64,000 nucleotides of DNA. It comes from Viscum album (Eukaryota > Streptophyta > Magnoliopsida > Santalales > Viscaceae). Positions 13,060 to 23,171 of the stretch are shown here, in pieces; position 1 is the stretch's first letter; the number at the start of each line of letters is the position of its first letter. The DNA lies in NCBI GenBank assembly GCA_963277665.1, contig OY728121.1, positions 1,654,452,062-1,654,516,061 on the forward strand, read 5' to 3'. The notes beneath the pieces are model-generated. The model searched no databases. It saw only the letters and a list, made by a program, of their open reading frames with translations, and had not been told where the DNA came from. Position numbers and translations under genes: made by a program.

Positions 13060-13560
13060 ATTCCAACAAGTGTCCCACTGCCCAGCCCTATTGGAGGGTA
13101 ATTCATAACCAGATATCGGGTGACCAACTACCCAGCCCTGCTGGAGGGTAAACCCTAATACATCATCCGGCGACCCACTGCCTAGCCCCGCTGAAGGGTA
13201 TACCTTAATACATCATCAGGAGACCCACTACCTAGCCCCGCTGGAGGGTAGACCTAGAATAAGTCGACAGGTGACCCACTGCCCAGCCTTTCTGGAGGGT
13301 AGACCTGGAACTAGACGACGGGCGACCCACTGCCCAGTCTCTACTGGAGGGTAGACCCTAAGAGCGTCGGGTGACCCAATACCCAGTCCTTGCTGGAGGG
13401 TAAACCCGAGAAATCAATGAGCAACCCACTGCCCAACCCTGCTGGAGGGTAAACCCAAAGAAGTTGATGAGTAGCCCACTGCCCAAGACCGCTGGAGGGT
13501 AAAACTCGGAACTGCTCTAGCCATCTCTACTGGAGGGTACACCACTGGCCAACTGAACAT
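13060..13560 (-). repeat. 50-bp minisatellite in the 3' LTR
   Basis: About nine to ten diverged units of roughly 50 bp on the plus strand. Each contains GACCCACTGCCCAGCCC, then GCTGGAGGGTA, then a variable 15-20 bp spacer. The same array is present in the other LTR (19820-20300), so it predates the insertion. It is non-coding; ORFs across it differ between copies. Confidence 0.85.
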
Positions 13561-14069
13561 GTAGTGGGTATCGCGCAACCACCCAACTCTGGAATAAGAC
13601 CAGGGGAAACCACTCAACCCTACTGATCTAAACCATTGAGCACAGAGACGGGGCGAAAACTCCACCCTGCTAGTCAACAAACGAGAACCGAGGGACCCTC
13701 TATGTCGCAAGAGGTCAAAGGTACGCAAAACAGAACACAACACGCACATGGGTCCCACACGACATGTGGCCCCAATTCAATCCCCAACCAAGCGCACAAA
13801 CAGTCTCAGGTACAAACCACAGGTACCTCCAAGAGCTCCCGTATACTCCCAGAGTATACCTCATTTTCAGCCTAAGGTATATCATGCACACGGCACCCAA
13901 CGTCAACGCAAAGGCGTGACGTAACATCACCAACTTTCCACCACAACGAATGGGGCACGACCAACCACATCTATTCAAGCATTACTTCACTCACACAGGA
14001 TTTCATGCGATCAGACGCCAAGGGTCCGCTATAAACATAGTTGAAGAACCGCCCCCAGGGCACCTTAAC

Positions 14070-14690
14070 ATTTCCACATTTAATAAGATCACGTAAGAGG
14101 ATCTGCCCTCCTAAACAGATTACACAATTTTAATCCTCGCGGAAAGACACATGAGATTGACTACTTACTCACCTCAAATGTATATCCGACGGAAAAGTCT
14201 CTGACACCGCGTCACGCCCGCACGGTGTCCCGTGATCCCGAGCCTCGGCCCTGAAAACAGTCGAGCGCATTGCACCAATGCGATCCCCTCGGGAAAACAC
14301 GTTAAAATCACTACCCACATGAGTGCAATGGATATTTGGAGAAAAAGTTTCATTTCGGCGCACCACACACGATCGGTGCTTCGTGGGACCCGTATCTCGG
14401 TCCCGAAACTCAACGGTTGGATCGCACCGTTGTGATCCTCTCGAAAAAGTACACAAGATGGACTATTCACTTGTCCAAAAAGGTTGCCCGGTGATAAAGA
14501 GGGAAAAATCACCGTCGACGCCCAAACGGCCCTCGTGGGCCCCACAACATCGTGCCGAATTAGAGCGGGCGGATTACACCATTGCAATCCCCTCATAAAA
14601 ACATCCAGAAACAACTGCTCGCACGCCCCGAACGGTCGCCCGGTGAGAAAGTCGCTAACGCTGCTCGCAGCTCAAAAGAAGGGTCATGGG
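14070..14690 (-). repeat. 151-bp tandem repeat in the 3' LTR
   Basis: Four diverged units with very regular spacing. The core T(T/C)RCACCA-TGYRATCC followed by CTCGnAAAA starts near 14119, 14270, 14421 and 14572, a period of 151. Between cores a second conserved block (CGTGGGnCCC-like) recurs. The other LTR carries the same four units (20868, 21018, 21169 and 21321). Confidence 0.8.
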
Positions 14691-14979
14691 GCCCGTGCCT
14701 CAACTTCAGGCTCCACGCCTGAAACCACCCTGGAAATATTTGTCTCGGTTCCAGGGTCCCAACGCCACTAACAGCGCTTAAAATGGACGTCGGACGCGCC
14801 TGTGCCATCCAAAACAAGACCCCCCGAAGAAAACGTCAAACCACTTAAAGATGCGTCACACCTTCGAGGGCCCTCATTTCAGGAATTAAAACTTACTGAA
14901 ACCATCTCAAAAGGTCCGTCTCATTGATATGGTTCTACCACCACAGATGGCACTCAAAATGGACACCTGTAGCGGAAAA

Positions 14980-15390
14980 TACGGGCATCCGAAAACCGAG
15001 GGGGCAAGGCCCCTGGGGCTGGACCGGCCTGGACCGGCTGGCCCGCGGCTTAGCCGCGCGGGCTGACGGCGGACTCGTGGTCCGCGCGCAGACCGAACAC
15101 GAGGGCCGGTCACGGAAGCCGCGTGAAGACCCGCGTAGCACGTGTCTTTTTCACCGCACGGGGGTCGCGCGCCGCGACCCCGTGGTCGCCGCTCCCTGGC
15201 GACCCGCCGCCACACCGAGACGCTCCGCCTGAGCCCCGGCCTCCTCCAGACGCCGCCCCATCGCCATGTCCAGCCGCCGCGACACCTGCCTGAGGCCGCC
15301 CGCGTGCCGCGACGCCCTCTTGAAGCCGCCCGCCACCTCTCCAGGCGCCTCCGCCGCCGCGCCATCCGCTTGAGCCGCCTGGAAGACCCG
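14980..15390 (-). repeat. CpG-rich block with short repeats in the 3' LTR
   Basis: Very GC- and CpG-rich, in strong contrast to the AT-rich window. It contains short direct repeats: two roughly 30-bp units (GCCGCGACnCCCTCnTGA type) and a 21-24-bp GCCTCCGCCGCCGC unit. Overlapping Arg/Ala/Pro-rich ORFs on both strands are composition artefacts; they differ between the two LTRs. Confidence 0.6.
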
Positions 15391-16559
15391 CAAACTTTGA
15401 CGATCAACCCCGGCGTCCTCCGAACTCGGATTTCGATTCCGAAAGATGCGTTGGAAAGGGAAAAAACTACTACGCATTAATGGGATTTTCTTGATAATTC
15501 TACAGAGGTTCGATACAAACATTTGAGCTCGAATTAGGTGCGGGAATAGAAAATGCAAACGACAAATCCTACCTCGTGGGGCTTCGCCCGAAGCTTCGCG
15601 ACGATCCGTCGGCCGCCACACCTTTGAGAGGATGGAGATGGGAGGAGGAGCTTAAAGGACAGCTCCTTGGGTTTCTGTCTTCTTCCGTAGGATGAAGGGG
15701 GGATTAGGGAGAGGGGTGTTTGTTTATTTAAGGGAAAATTAATTAAATTTTAATTAATTAAAAACCCCCAAATTTAACCCATGTCTGAAACATCTGACGG
15801 GGTCAAGGTTAAGCCTCCCCTAGGGTAAACACCATGTCCTGAGCACAACGGAGGTCTCAGAATTTGATTCTGAGCTTCCATTCAAAAGTTATAAAGCTCA
15901 ACGCCTGAGGATACCAAATTACGAAAATGCCCCTGGGGCTGTTTTTCACAGACGGCCCGCGCCCGCAAAACTTATACCCCTCCTAGGGTAAACGGAACAT
16001 TATGAACTCAACGGTGCCCTAGGTTTTCCAATCCGAGCCACCGTTTAATAGATATTTGAGTTTAACCACTAAACGAATAAATTAATTAATTAATTTATCT
16101 GTTTAATGTTCTGAAAGTGAGCGAGGGGTCCAAACATCCCGCGCTGACATGTTTTATATCATTCTTAGGGTAAACACCCCATTCTGGAACCATCCGTACA
16201 CTCATATCTCTGATATGAAACACCATTTAGGAGTTATACCATTTATTTTTCGTTTCCAGTGTGAACGCACCAAAAATTTAATTCCGGCCACTCTGGGGCT
16301 CAAAATCGCACGCCGTCTGAAGGCGCTGCTCTGGAATAACATCAAGAATATTCCAAAAGTCTTTCGCAGCAAAAACCGGCTTCTTACATCATTCATTCCT
16401 TCAAGATTTTCATCCCCTAAAAGAAAAAGTAGGGACCAACACAGGGTACTAAGCCCACACCAGGCTTTCCAATATCCATAAGAACCCACGGACAGCTCTG
16501 CGTCGCCGCACACAGACCAAAGGATTGATCCGTTCACGCGAGGTCGGCCCTTGCCGAAG

Positions 16560-16712
16560 TCGTGCACCCACTCCAGACTTTGGGGTTAGGGAAAGGTGGT
16601 AGGGTACCTTTCCATCCCTTTTCACGGTCTCAAATGGCCCGAAGAGCTCTCGGGGGTAGCTCACCTCCCCGACCGAACCCTTACGTCACACGCCGCGACT
16701 GAAATCACTGCC
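16560..16712 (-). pseudogene. Remnant of integrase C-terminus (GPY/F module)
   Basis: On the minus strand one frame gives GFGRGGELPPR, corresponding to the family RFGRRGKLSPRY segment. After a small frameshift another frame gives FGPFETVKRDGKVPYHLSL, corresponding to GPFE..-VGKVAYRLAL. This is the GPY/F module at the end of Ty3/Gypsy integrase. It lies between gag and the 3' LTR, where pol would end, and shows that the element arose by internal deletion of protease through most of integrase. The match is by recognition of the conserved block only. Confidence 0.65.
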
Positions 16713-17148
16713 CGCACCTGGAACAAGGCTCGGTGATTCCCTACTTCAGAATATCCATATGGTGGAACACCCAAGGATATCTGGTCACTCAAGATTCCAC
16801 AGTCGATGTCTCACAGCCAAGTTCCTCTTACACGCTCGGAAGCGAAGGAGTCAACACCATCGACTAAAGGAAAAGGTCTCACGCCTTTTATCATACCAAC
16901 ATAGGGTTACAACGACGCCCTGCGCCACCCTGGTAACACCTCAAGCAAGGATCAGGTAGGAAAGCATTCCACACACATAGTCTATCAATTATACTGTAAG
17001 AAGTAGAAGAGCTGTTGAGCGTACCTCTTATCACCTCATGCTCTGCAGGATCGTAGACATCCAAAGCTCGCGGTTGTCCGTGGTCCCAACTGTCAGCTCC
17101 CGGATCCTGACGTGGACCACTTAGTGGTGATGGGAATACCTCATAACG

Positions 17149-18195
17149 TTATCCCCCACCTCTATCTCCTCCTGCTTCTCTGCTAGCACCACCTCTCTGG
17201 GCACTACTCCGATCACGACGCTGCCTCTGTCGTGGTGGTGCACCTGCTGCCTACCTGAGGCTCTCCGCATGCCTGGTCGGGCAGTCCCGTGCCAGGTGAC
17301 CTCGCCCATCGCAATCATAGCACCGATTCTCTTCGGGAAGCACTGGTTCCCTCTGGCACCACTGTGGTGTACGACCATGCCCCTGAGTCCGGTCATCAGG
17401 AAGCCACCTGCGTCGAGGTTCTGCTTGCCGACGTCTGCTAGCTGCGGCAGACGTCTCGGCTCTGACGTGCCTGCTGCCACCACCAACTCAAGAACGTGAC
17501 AGGAAGCCCTCTGTCACCAGCGCCTGCTCTATCACCCCAGCATATGTGTAAATGTCCAAGGGTACTATGACAGCACGAATCTATCGGCGGAGACCCTGCT
17601 CAAACTTCTGTGCTCAGATGTTGTCGTCATGGACTAAGTTCGGGTAAAAGCGTGCACAGTCTGTGAAACTAGCCGCGTACTTGGCCACCGTCATCCCTCC
17701 CTACTGAAACTGTAGGAACTCCTGAATCCGAATGGAGTGCAAGTAGGAGGGGATAAACTCCTCACAAAACAATAACTGAAAGTCGCCCCATGAAAGCGAT
17801 GACTCGTCAAGAAACTGAGTCACCAGACTCCACCAACGCAAAGCTGCTATAAGAAAAAGGTTGGATGCCAAAGCCACTCTCTGATCTGTCAGCGTCTGCA
17901 CAAGCCTGAAAAGGTGAACAACTACCACTAGCCAAACCTCTGATGCCTAAGGGTCTGGCTCACCACTGAACCTCAGCGGTCTCTGCCGCTGGAACTCACG
18001 GAGCACGCTCAACCTGCGCTCAAACTCAGCCTGCTCTGTTGAAGCTGTCTGCTACTCAACATGTGGGGGTGCTGCTACTAGACCACCCGGAGAAAAGGGC
18101 TCGCATGATGGGTCCTGAACTGAGGCATCATAGCTCACAGGGTCGTCATCACGCACCCAAGCTGGTATCTTGGCTGGCTGTCTTCGCGGAGACAT
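17149..18195 (-). pseudogene. gag of the gag-only element
   Basis: A single minus-strand frame of 348 codons runs from ATG at 18195 (MSPRRQPAKIPAWVRDDD) to TAA at 17149, interrupted by seven stops (five TAG, two TGA), each at a site where CAG or CGA is expected. The retrotransposon Gag domain is clear (ALRWWSLVTQ, SLSWGDFQLLFCEEFIPSYL, then MTVAKYAASFTDCARF). Near the C-terminus is an intact CCHC zinc knuckle, CYDCDGRGHLARDC (about 17290-17335), followed by an Arg/Gln/Gly-rich tail. The register is preserved over more than 1 kb, so decay was by substitution, not indels. Gag would build the particle and bind RNA. Upstream PBS and 5' LTR fit. Confidence 0.9.
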
Positions 18196-18520
18196 CCTGA
18201 ATATTATCAAGGATTTCCGCAATCCGATGAGCATATATGTATATACCAATAACCACGATGGGGAGCTAACTCAAGAAGGACCGTCAAAGACTCAATCCTA
18301 TGTGATGCACAAACCAATTTCCCTACAACGAGTGTCTCAGCATGCCGAGTCGACAAGCAGGTTATCAAGGTCCTGGTGAATAGATACGTCGGCCGCCGCA
18401 CCATCACTGGACTCCCTGGCCTGATAGCCGCTCTTGAGACACGTTAAAACTATTTTCCTAATTCCCAACCAATTCCTTTTATTTTAGGGACGTCCGAACA
18501 GTGTCCCAAGGAACGAACCA

Positions 18521-18532
18521 CCTCTGATACCA
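18521..18532 (-). promoter_or_regulatory. Primer-binding site, tRNA-Met type
   Basis: The minus strand reads TGACA, AAG, then TGGTATCAGAGG: 11 of 12 matches to the initiator tRNA-Met complement, 3 nt after the LTR end. It fixes element orientation and the inner end of the 5' LTR. Confidence 0.92.
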
Positions 18533-18655
18533 CTTTGTCATGACCCGACCCTACCCGGGCTCGAGCCGCAACTACCCCAAGCCCGCCTCCATAGGCCAGG
18601 GGTTGGCGACCAGTTCCAAAGGCACAATAACTCGGGGAGGCCTTTTCCTAAGTAC

Positions 18656-18657
18656 CT
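18656..18657 (-). other. Candidate 3' splice site in LTR leader
   Basis: The minus strand has a long T/C-rich stretch (about 18670-18760) followed by TGTGTGTACAG/GTAC. A matching TGTGTACAG/GTTTAAAGG is at 59349 in the other chromovirus LTR. It is proposed to pair with the donor at 22348-22349, giving an intron of about 3.69 kb. Inference from motif and position only. Confidence 0.4.
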
Positions 18658-19819
18658 GTACACACACACGCAGCACACTCAATGAAAAAGTGCAGAGTAA
18701 AAGAGAAAATATGAGTAGAGTAAAAGAGCAACTTCTATATAAATACCACAAATGTGCATCGACCTCCAAACAGTACAAGTAAAGTGCTGAAAAGGAAAAA
18801 GGGGCAAAACACTCGCCCAACCAGAAAAGTGCCACAACCCAGAAACAAGTAAACAAAACAAACAGATGGAAGGGTTCCCCACCTGGAACCCAACTACGAC
18901 CACCGCACGCAGTCCAAGCTCCCGAACTCTTATTCTCCACAAAAGTCATGACCATCCTGTCTGTCGTCTGCAAGGGCACACCAAGTGCGGGCAAAGCCCA
19001 AGCAGGGGTGAGTATAAAAATACTTAGTAGGATACCCCGAAGGCTCAAGAGAGCAACAAAGGAGGTATCGATGGGTGAGCAGTATAGCGAATAGGGAATA
19101 GTAGAGGAGTACAACTGAAAGTTCAGTAAAGAGAACAGTGAAAAGTCCAACTCAACCCAACAAGAAGAAAGAAGGAAGACTCTTCTAGACACAAGGAGCT
19201 GGAAACTGTGAGAAGATGAACTTCTTGTCGAGTCTCCACTACCTATAGCAGAAGAGTAGACTCGTACAACCACGAGAATCTAGACACGGAAAGCACGTAG
19301 AATACCCTGCACGTCTTCACCTCTCCTAGAAGAAGAGTAACCAAACCCAAGAAGTGGGTACTGGAACAAGGTATATACATATCCTTATGCTCAGAAAGAA
19401 GCCAGAACAACGTCGTATGGGGATCTTTGTCCCGTAGCTTAGCCCAGGAAAACAAGTAGCCAACGGTCCCAAAAGTAAACTCCATTGATGCCCAGCATCC
19501 CGCACGCCTTCCCCGAACTGCAAGCCAAGGGGCTCAATCACCGCACCTCAACACTATCCACTTTGGGCGGCACCGACTCTCCCACACGGTTTTAGATCGC
19601 GTCACAAGAACACATCTTGGTGGGGAAATTTCCCCTCGTACTTGAGAGTTCTAGGGAAATTCAAACCACACCTTGTCACTGCCTTGCAGTCGAGAGGTCT
19701 TCTCAAAGTCAAAGTCATCACAACAATGACCCGTATAACCAAGGGTCCCGCTCTGGTAATCACAGAGGAAAGCCACAGACTAGCCTAGTAGAAAGGACTG
19801 AGCCTGGAATGTCAACAGG

Positions 19820-20300
19820 TGTCCCACTTCCCAGCCCTGTTGGAGGGTAATTCATAACTAGATATCGGGTGACCCACTGCCCATCCCTACTGGAGGGTAA
19901 ACCCTAATACATCATCTGGCGACCCACTGCCCATCCCCGCTGGAGGGTATACCTTAATACATCATCAGGTGACCCACTACCCAGCCCCGCTGGAGGGTAG
20001 ACCTGGAATAAGTCGATAGATGACCCACTGCCCAGCCTTGCTGGTGGGTAGACCTGGAACTAGACGACAGCCGACCCACTGCCAAGTCTCTACTGGAGGG
20101 TAGACCCTAAGAGCATCGGGTGACCCACTGCCCAGTCTCTGCTGGAGGGTAAACCCTAGAAGTCAGTGAGCAACCCACTGCCCAGCCCTGCTGGAGGGTA
20201 AACCCGAAGAAGTCGATGAGTAACCCACTGCCTAGGCCCGTTGGAGGGTAAAACTCAGAACTGCTCTGGCCATCTCTACTGGAGGTTATACCACTGGCCA
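19820..20300 (-). repeat. 50-bp minisatellite in the 5' LTR
   Basis: Counterpart of 13060-13560: about ten units sharing GACCCACTGCCCAGCC and GCTGGAGGGTA, with independent substitutions relative to the 3' LTR array. Confidence 0.85.
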
Positions 20301-20819
20301 ATCAAAAACGTAGTGGGTATCGCGCAACCAACCAACTCTGGAACAAGACCAGGGGAAAAACTCAACCTAACTGATCTAAACCATCGAGCACAGATCCGGG
20401 GTGGAAACTCCACCCCACTAGTCAACAAACGAGAACCGAGGCACCCTCTACATCGCGAGAGGTCAAAGGTATGCAAAATAGAACACAGCACGCACATGGG
20501 GCCCACACGACGAGTGGCCCCAAGTCAATCCCCAACCAAGCGCACAAAAAGTCTCATGTACAAACCACACGTACCTCCAAGAGCTCCCGTATACTCCCAG
20601 AGTATACCTAATTTTTAGCCCAAGGTCTATCATGCACACAGCACCCAACATCAACGCAAAGGCGTGACGTAACATCTCCAACTTTCCGCCACAACGACTG
20701 GGGCATGGCCAACCACATCTATTCAATCATTACTTCACTCACACGGTAGTGCATGAGATCAGACACCAAGGGTCCGCTATAAACAGAGTAGAAGAATCGC
20801 CCCTGGGGCACCTTAACAT

Positions 20820-21440
20820 TTCCATATTTAATAAGATCGTGTAAGAGGCTCCACCCTCCTAAAAATATTACACCATTGTAATCCTTGCGGAAAGACACGT
20901 GAGATAGACTAATTACTCGCCTTAAACGGATATCTGACAGAAAAGTCTCCAACACCGCTTCACGCCCGCACGACGTCCCGTGATCCCGAGCCTCGGCCCC
21001 GAAAACAGTCGGGCGCATCACACCAATGCGATCCCCTCGGGAAAACACGTCAAAAGCACTACCCACATGAGTCTAATGGATATCCGGAGAAAAAGGTGCA
21101 TTCTGGCACACCGCACATGAGCATTGCTTCATGGGACCCGCATCCTGGTCTCAAAACTCAACGGTCGGATCGCACCGTTGTGATCCTCTCGAAAAAGTAC
21201 ACAAGATGGACTATTCACTTGTCCAAAACGGTCACCCAGTGATAAAGAGGTAAAAATCACCATCGACACCCAAACGGCCCTCGTGGGCCCCGCACCATCG
21301 TTCCGAATAAGAGCGGGCGGATTGCACCATTTCAATCCCCTCAGAAAAACATCCAGAAACGATTGCTCACACGCCCCGAATGGACACCCGGTGAGAAAGT
21401 CGCTAACGCTGCTCGCAGCTCAAAAGACGGGTCATGGGGC
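20820..21440 (-). repeat. 151-bp tandem repeat in the 5' LTR
   Basis: Four units with cores at about 20868, 21018, 21169 and 21321 (spacing 150-152), the counterpart of 14070-14690. Confidence 0.8.
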
Positions 21441-21739
21441 CCATTCCTCAACTCCAGCCTCCATGCCTCAAACCACGATGGAATGCTCCGCCTCGGTTCC
21501 AGGGTCCCAACTCCACTGACGGCGTTTAAAATGGACGTTGGACGTGTCTGCGCCGTCCAAAACAAGACCCCCCGAAGAAAACGTCAAACCACTTAAAGAC
21601 GTGTCGTGCCTCCAAGGCCCCTCATTTCAGGAATTAAAAATTCTAAAAACCATCTCAAAAGGTCCGTCTCATCGTTATGGTTCCACTGTCGTAGACAACA
21701 CTCGAAACGGACACCAGTAGCAGAAAATACGGGCGTCCG

Positions 21740-22190
21740 AAAACTGAGGGGGCAAGGCCCCTAGGGCTGGACCGGCCTGGGCCGGCCCGCGGCTTAGCCA
21801 CGCGGCCAGGCCGCGGACTCGCAGTCCGCGCGCCGACTGGCCACGAGGGCCGGTCGCGGTATCCGCGTGAATACTCACGCGGCGCGGGTCTTTGTCGCTG
21901 CATGGGGGTCGCGTGCCGTGACCCCGCAGTCGCCGCTCCCTGGCAGCCCGCCGCCACACCGAGGCGCTCCGCCTGAGCCCCGGCCTCCTTTTGACGCTGC
22001 CCCCTCACCCTGGCAGGCCGCCGCCTCACGCCGTGGCACCCTCCTGAGGCCGCCCGTGCGCCGTGACACCCTCCTAAAGCCGCCCGCTGCCGCGCCAAGC
22101 GCCTCCGCCGCCGCACCAGGTGCCTCCGCCGCCGCGCCATCCGCCTGAGCCACCTGGAAGACCCGCAAACTTCGACGATCAACCCCGGCG
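21740..22190 (-). repeat. CpG-rich block with short repeats in the 5' LTR
   Basis: Counterpart of 14980-15390. It has two clear 30-bp units (CGCCGTGnCACCCTCCTnA) and two 21-24-bp units rich in GCCTCCGCCGCCGC; the last unit is absent from the 3' LTR copy, an array-length difference since insertion. Confidence 0.6.
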
Positions 22191-22347
22191 TCCTCCGAAC
22201 TCGGATTTCCATTCCGAAATATGCGTTGGAAGGGGAACAAACTATACTACGAATTCATGGAATTTTCTTCATAATTAGATAGAGTTTCGATACAAAAATT
22301 TGAGCTCAAAGTAGGTGCGGGAATAGAAAATGAAAACGACAAATCCT

Positions 22348-22349
22348 AC
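22348..22349 (-). other. Candidate 5' splice site in LTR leader
   Basis: The minus strand reads CACGAG/GTAGGATTTG about 150 nt after the TATA-like TTAAATAAACA at 22500-22510; it is conserved in the 3' LTR (GT at 15571-15572). A similar CAG/GTAGGGG is at 49254 in the other chromovirus. Inference. Confidence 0.4.
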
Positions 22350-22499
22350 CTCGTGGGGATTCGCCCGAAGCTTCGCGACGATCCGCCGGCTGCCATGCCT
22401 TGGAGAGGATGGAGATAGGAGGAGGAGATTGAAGGAGATCTCCTTGGTTTTCTGCCTTCCGCTAGAGGATGCAGGGGGAGGAGGAGGGAGAGGGGTGTT

Positions 22500-22510
22500 T
22501 GTTTATTTAA
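22500..22510 (-). promoter_or_regulatory. TATA-like promoter element of the 5' LTR
   Basis: The minus strand reads CCCTTAAATAAACAAACACCC, followed by a pyrimidine-rich CCCCTCTCCC typical of a plant start region. It is conserved at 15721-15731 in the other LTR. The TATA match is imperfect. Confidence 0.4.
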
Positions 22511-23166
22511 GGGAAAATTAACTAAATTTTAATTAATTAAAAACCCCCAAATTTAACCCGCGTCTGAAACATCCGACGGGGTCGAGGTTAAGCCACCCCT
22601 AGGGTAAAAACCACGCCCTGAGCGCAACGGCGATCTCATAATTTGATTATGAGCTTCTGTTCAAAAGTTATAAAGCTCAACGCCTGAGGCCTCCAAATTA
22701 CGAAAACGCCCCTGGGGCCATTTTTCACAGACGGCCCGCCCCCGCAAAACTTATACCCCTCCTAGGGTAAAAGGAACATTATGAACTCAACGGTGCCCTC
22801 AGTTTTCCAATCCGAGCCACCGTTTAATAGATACTCGAGTTTAACCATGAAACAAATAAATTAATTAATTAATTTATCCGTTTAACATTCTGAAAGCGAG
22901 CGAGGGGTCCAAACATCTCACGCCGACATGTTTTATGTCATTCCTAGGGTAAAAACCCCATTCCGGACCCATCCATACACTCGTATCTCTGATCTGACAC
23001 ACCGTTTAGGATTTATCCCATTTATTTGGCATTTCTCGTCTGAACACACTGAAATTTTAATTCCGGCCACTCCAGGGCTCGGAATTGCAGGCCGTCTGAA
23101 GGCGCTGCTCTAGAATAACATCAAGAATTTTCCAAAGTCTTTAGAAGCAAAAACTGGGTTCTTACA

Positions 23167-23171
23167 ATTTA
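23167..23171. repeat. Target-site duplication ATTTA (right)
   Basis: Exact copy of 11795-11799, directly outside the right LTR terminus. Confidence 0.9.

Larger units (their letters stand above)
11800..16388 (-). repeat. 3' LTR of the gag-only element (4589 bp)
   Basis: Matches the 5' LTR (18536-23166) from end to end. Sense order: U3 with an AATTAATTAATT tract near 16090, a TATA-like site near 15731, a donor-like GAG/GTAGGATT (GT at 15571-15572), a CpG-rich block (14980-15390), four 151-bp repeats, about ten 50-bp repeats, a pyrimidine-rich tract and the end TGACA. The 3' copy has lost the acceptor-like CAG (TAG/AAG near 11930) that the 5' copy keeps. Confidence 0.9.
11800..23166 (-). mobile_element. 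Gag-only LTR retrotransposon with giant LTRs (TR-GAG-like, non-autonomous)
   Basis: Complete 11,367-bp element on the minus strand: 5' LTR 18536-23166, PBS 18521-18532, gag 17149-18195, integrase scrap about 16560-16712, 3' LTR 11800-16388, flanked by an ATTTA TSD. LTRs begin TGTAAGAA and end TGACA in sense. The interior is only 2147 bp, with no protease, RT, RNase H or integrase core, so it cannot have moved by itself. Non-autonomous elements of this kind are known in plants as TR-GAG. The LTRs are about 90% identical in blocks I compared, so it is the younger layer here. It is much more GC-rich than its surroundings. Confidence 0.9.
18536..23166 (-). repeat. 5' LTR of the gag-only element (4631 bp)
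   Basis: Starts TGTAAGAACCC (sense) at 23166 and ends GGGTCATGACA at 18536. It keeps the TATA-like TTAAATAAACA (22500-22510), the donor-like GAG/GTAGGATT (GT at 22348-22349) and an acceptor-like site after a long pyrimidine tract (TGTGTGTACAG, AG at 18656-18657). Its last 70 bp closely match the LTR end of the 48-59 kb chromovirus. A 233-codon ORF (18572-19273, minus), the longest in the window, lies here but is broken in the 3' LTR. Confidence 0.9.

Noticed and set aside
14907..15621. Arg/Ala/Pro-rich ORFs on both strands
   Set aside because: Overlapping frames in a CpG-rich block; lengths and sequences differ in the other LTR (21655-22240). Composition effect.
16389..16440. Polypurine tract of the gag-only element
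   Set aside because: Upstream of the 3' LTR the minus strand reads GAAGGAATGAATGA; purine-rich but too imperfect to list as a confident site.
17121..17486. 121-codon minus-strand ORF across the zinc-knuckle region
   Set aside because: Out-of-frame shadow of gag; the gag frame gives the CCHC motif, this one does not.
18572..19273. 233-codon minus-strand ORF, longest in the window
   Set aside because: It lies inside the 5' LTR, is hydrophobic because of a T-rich tract, and the same DNA in the 3' LTR (11836-12537) is split by stops and shifts. No domain seen.
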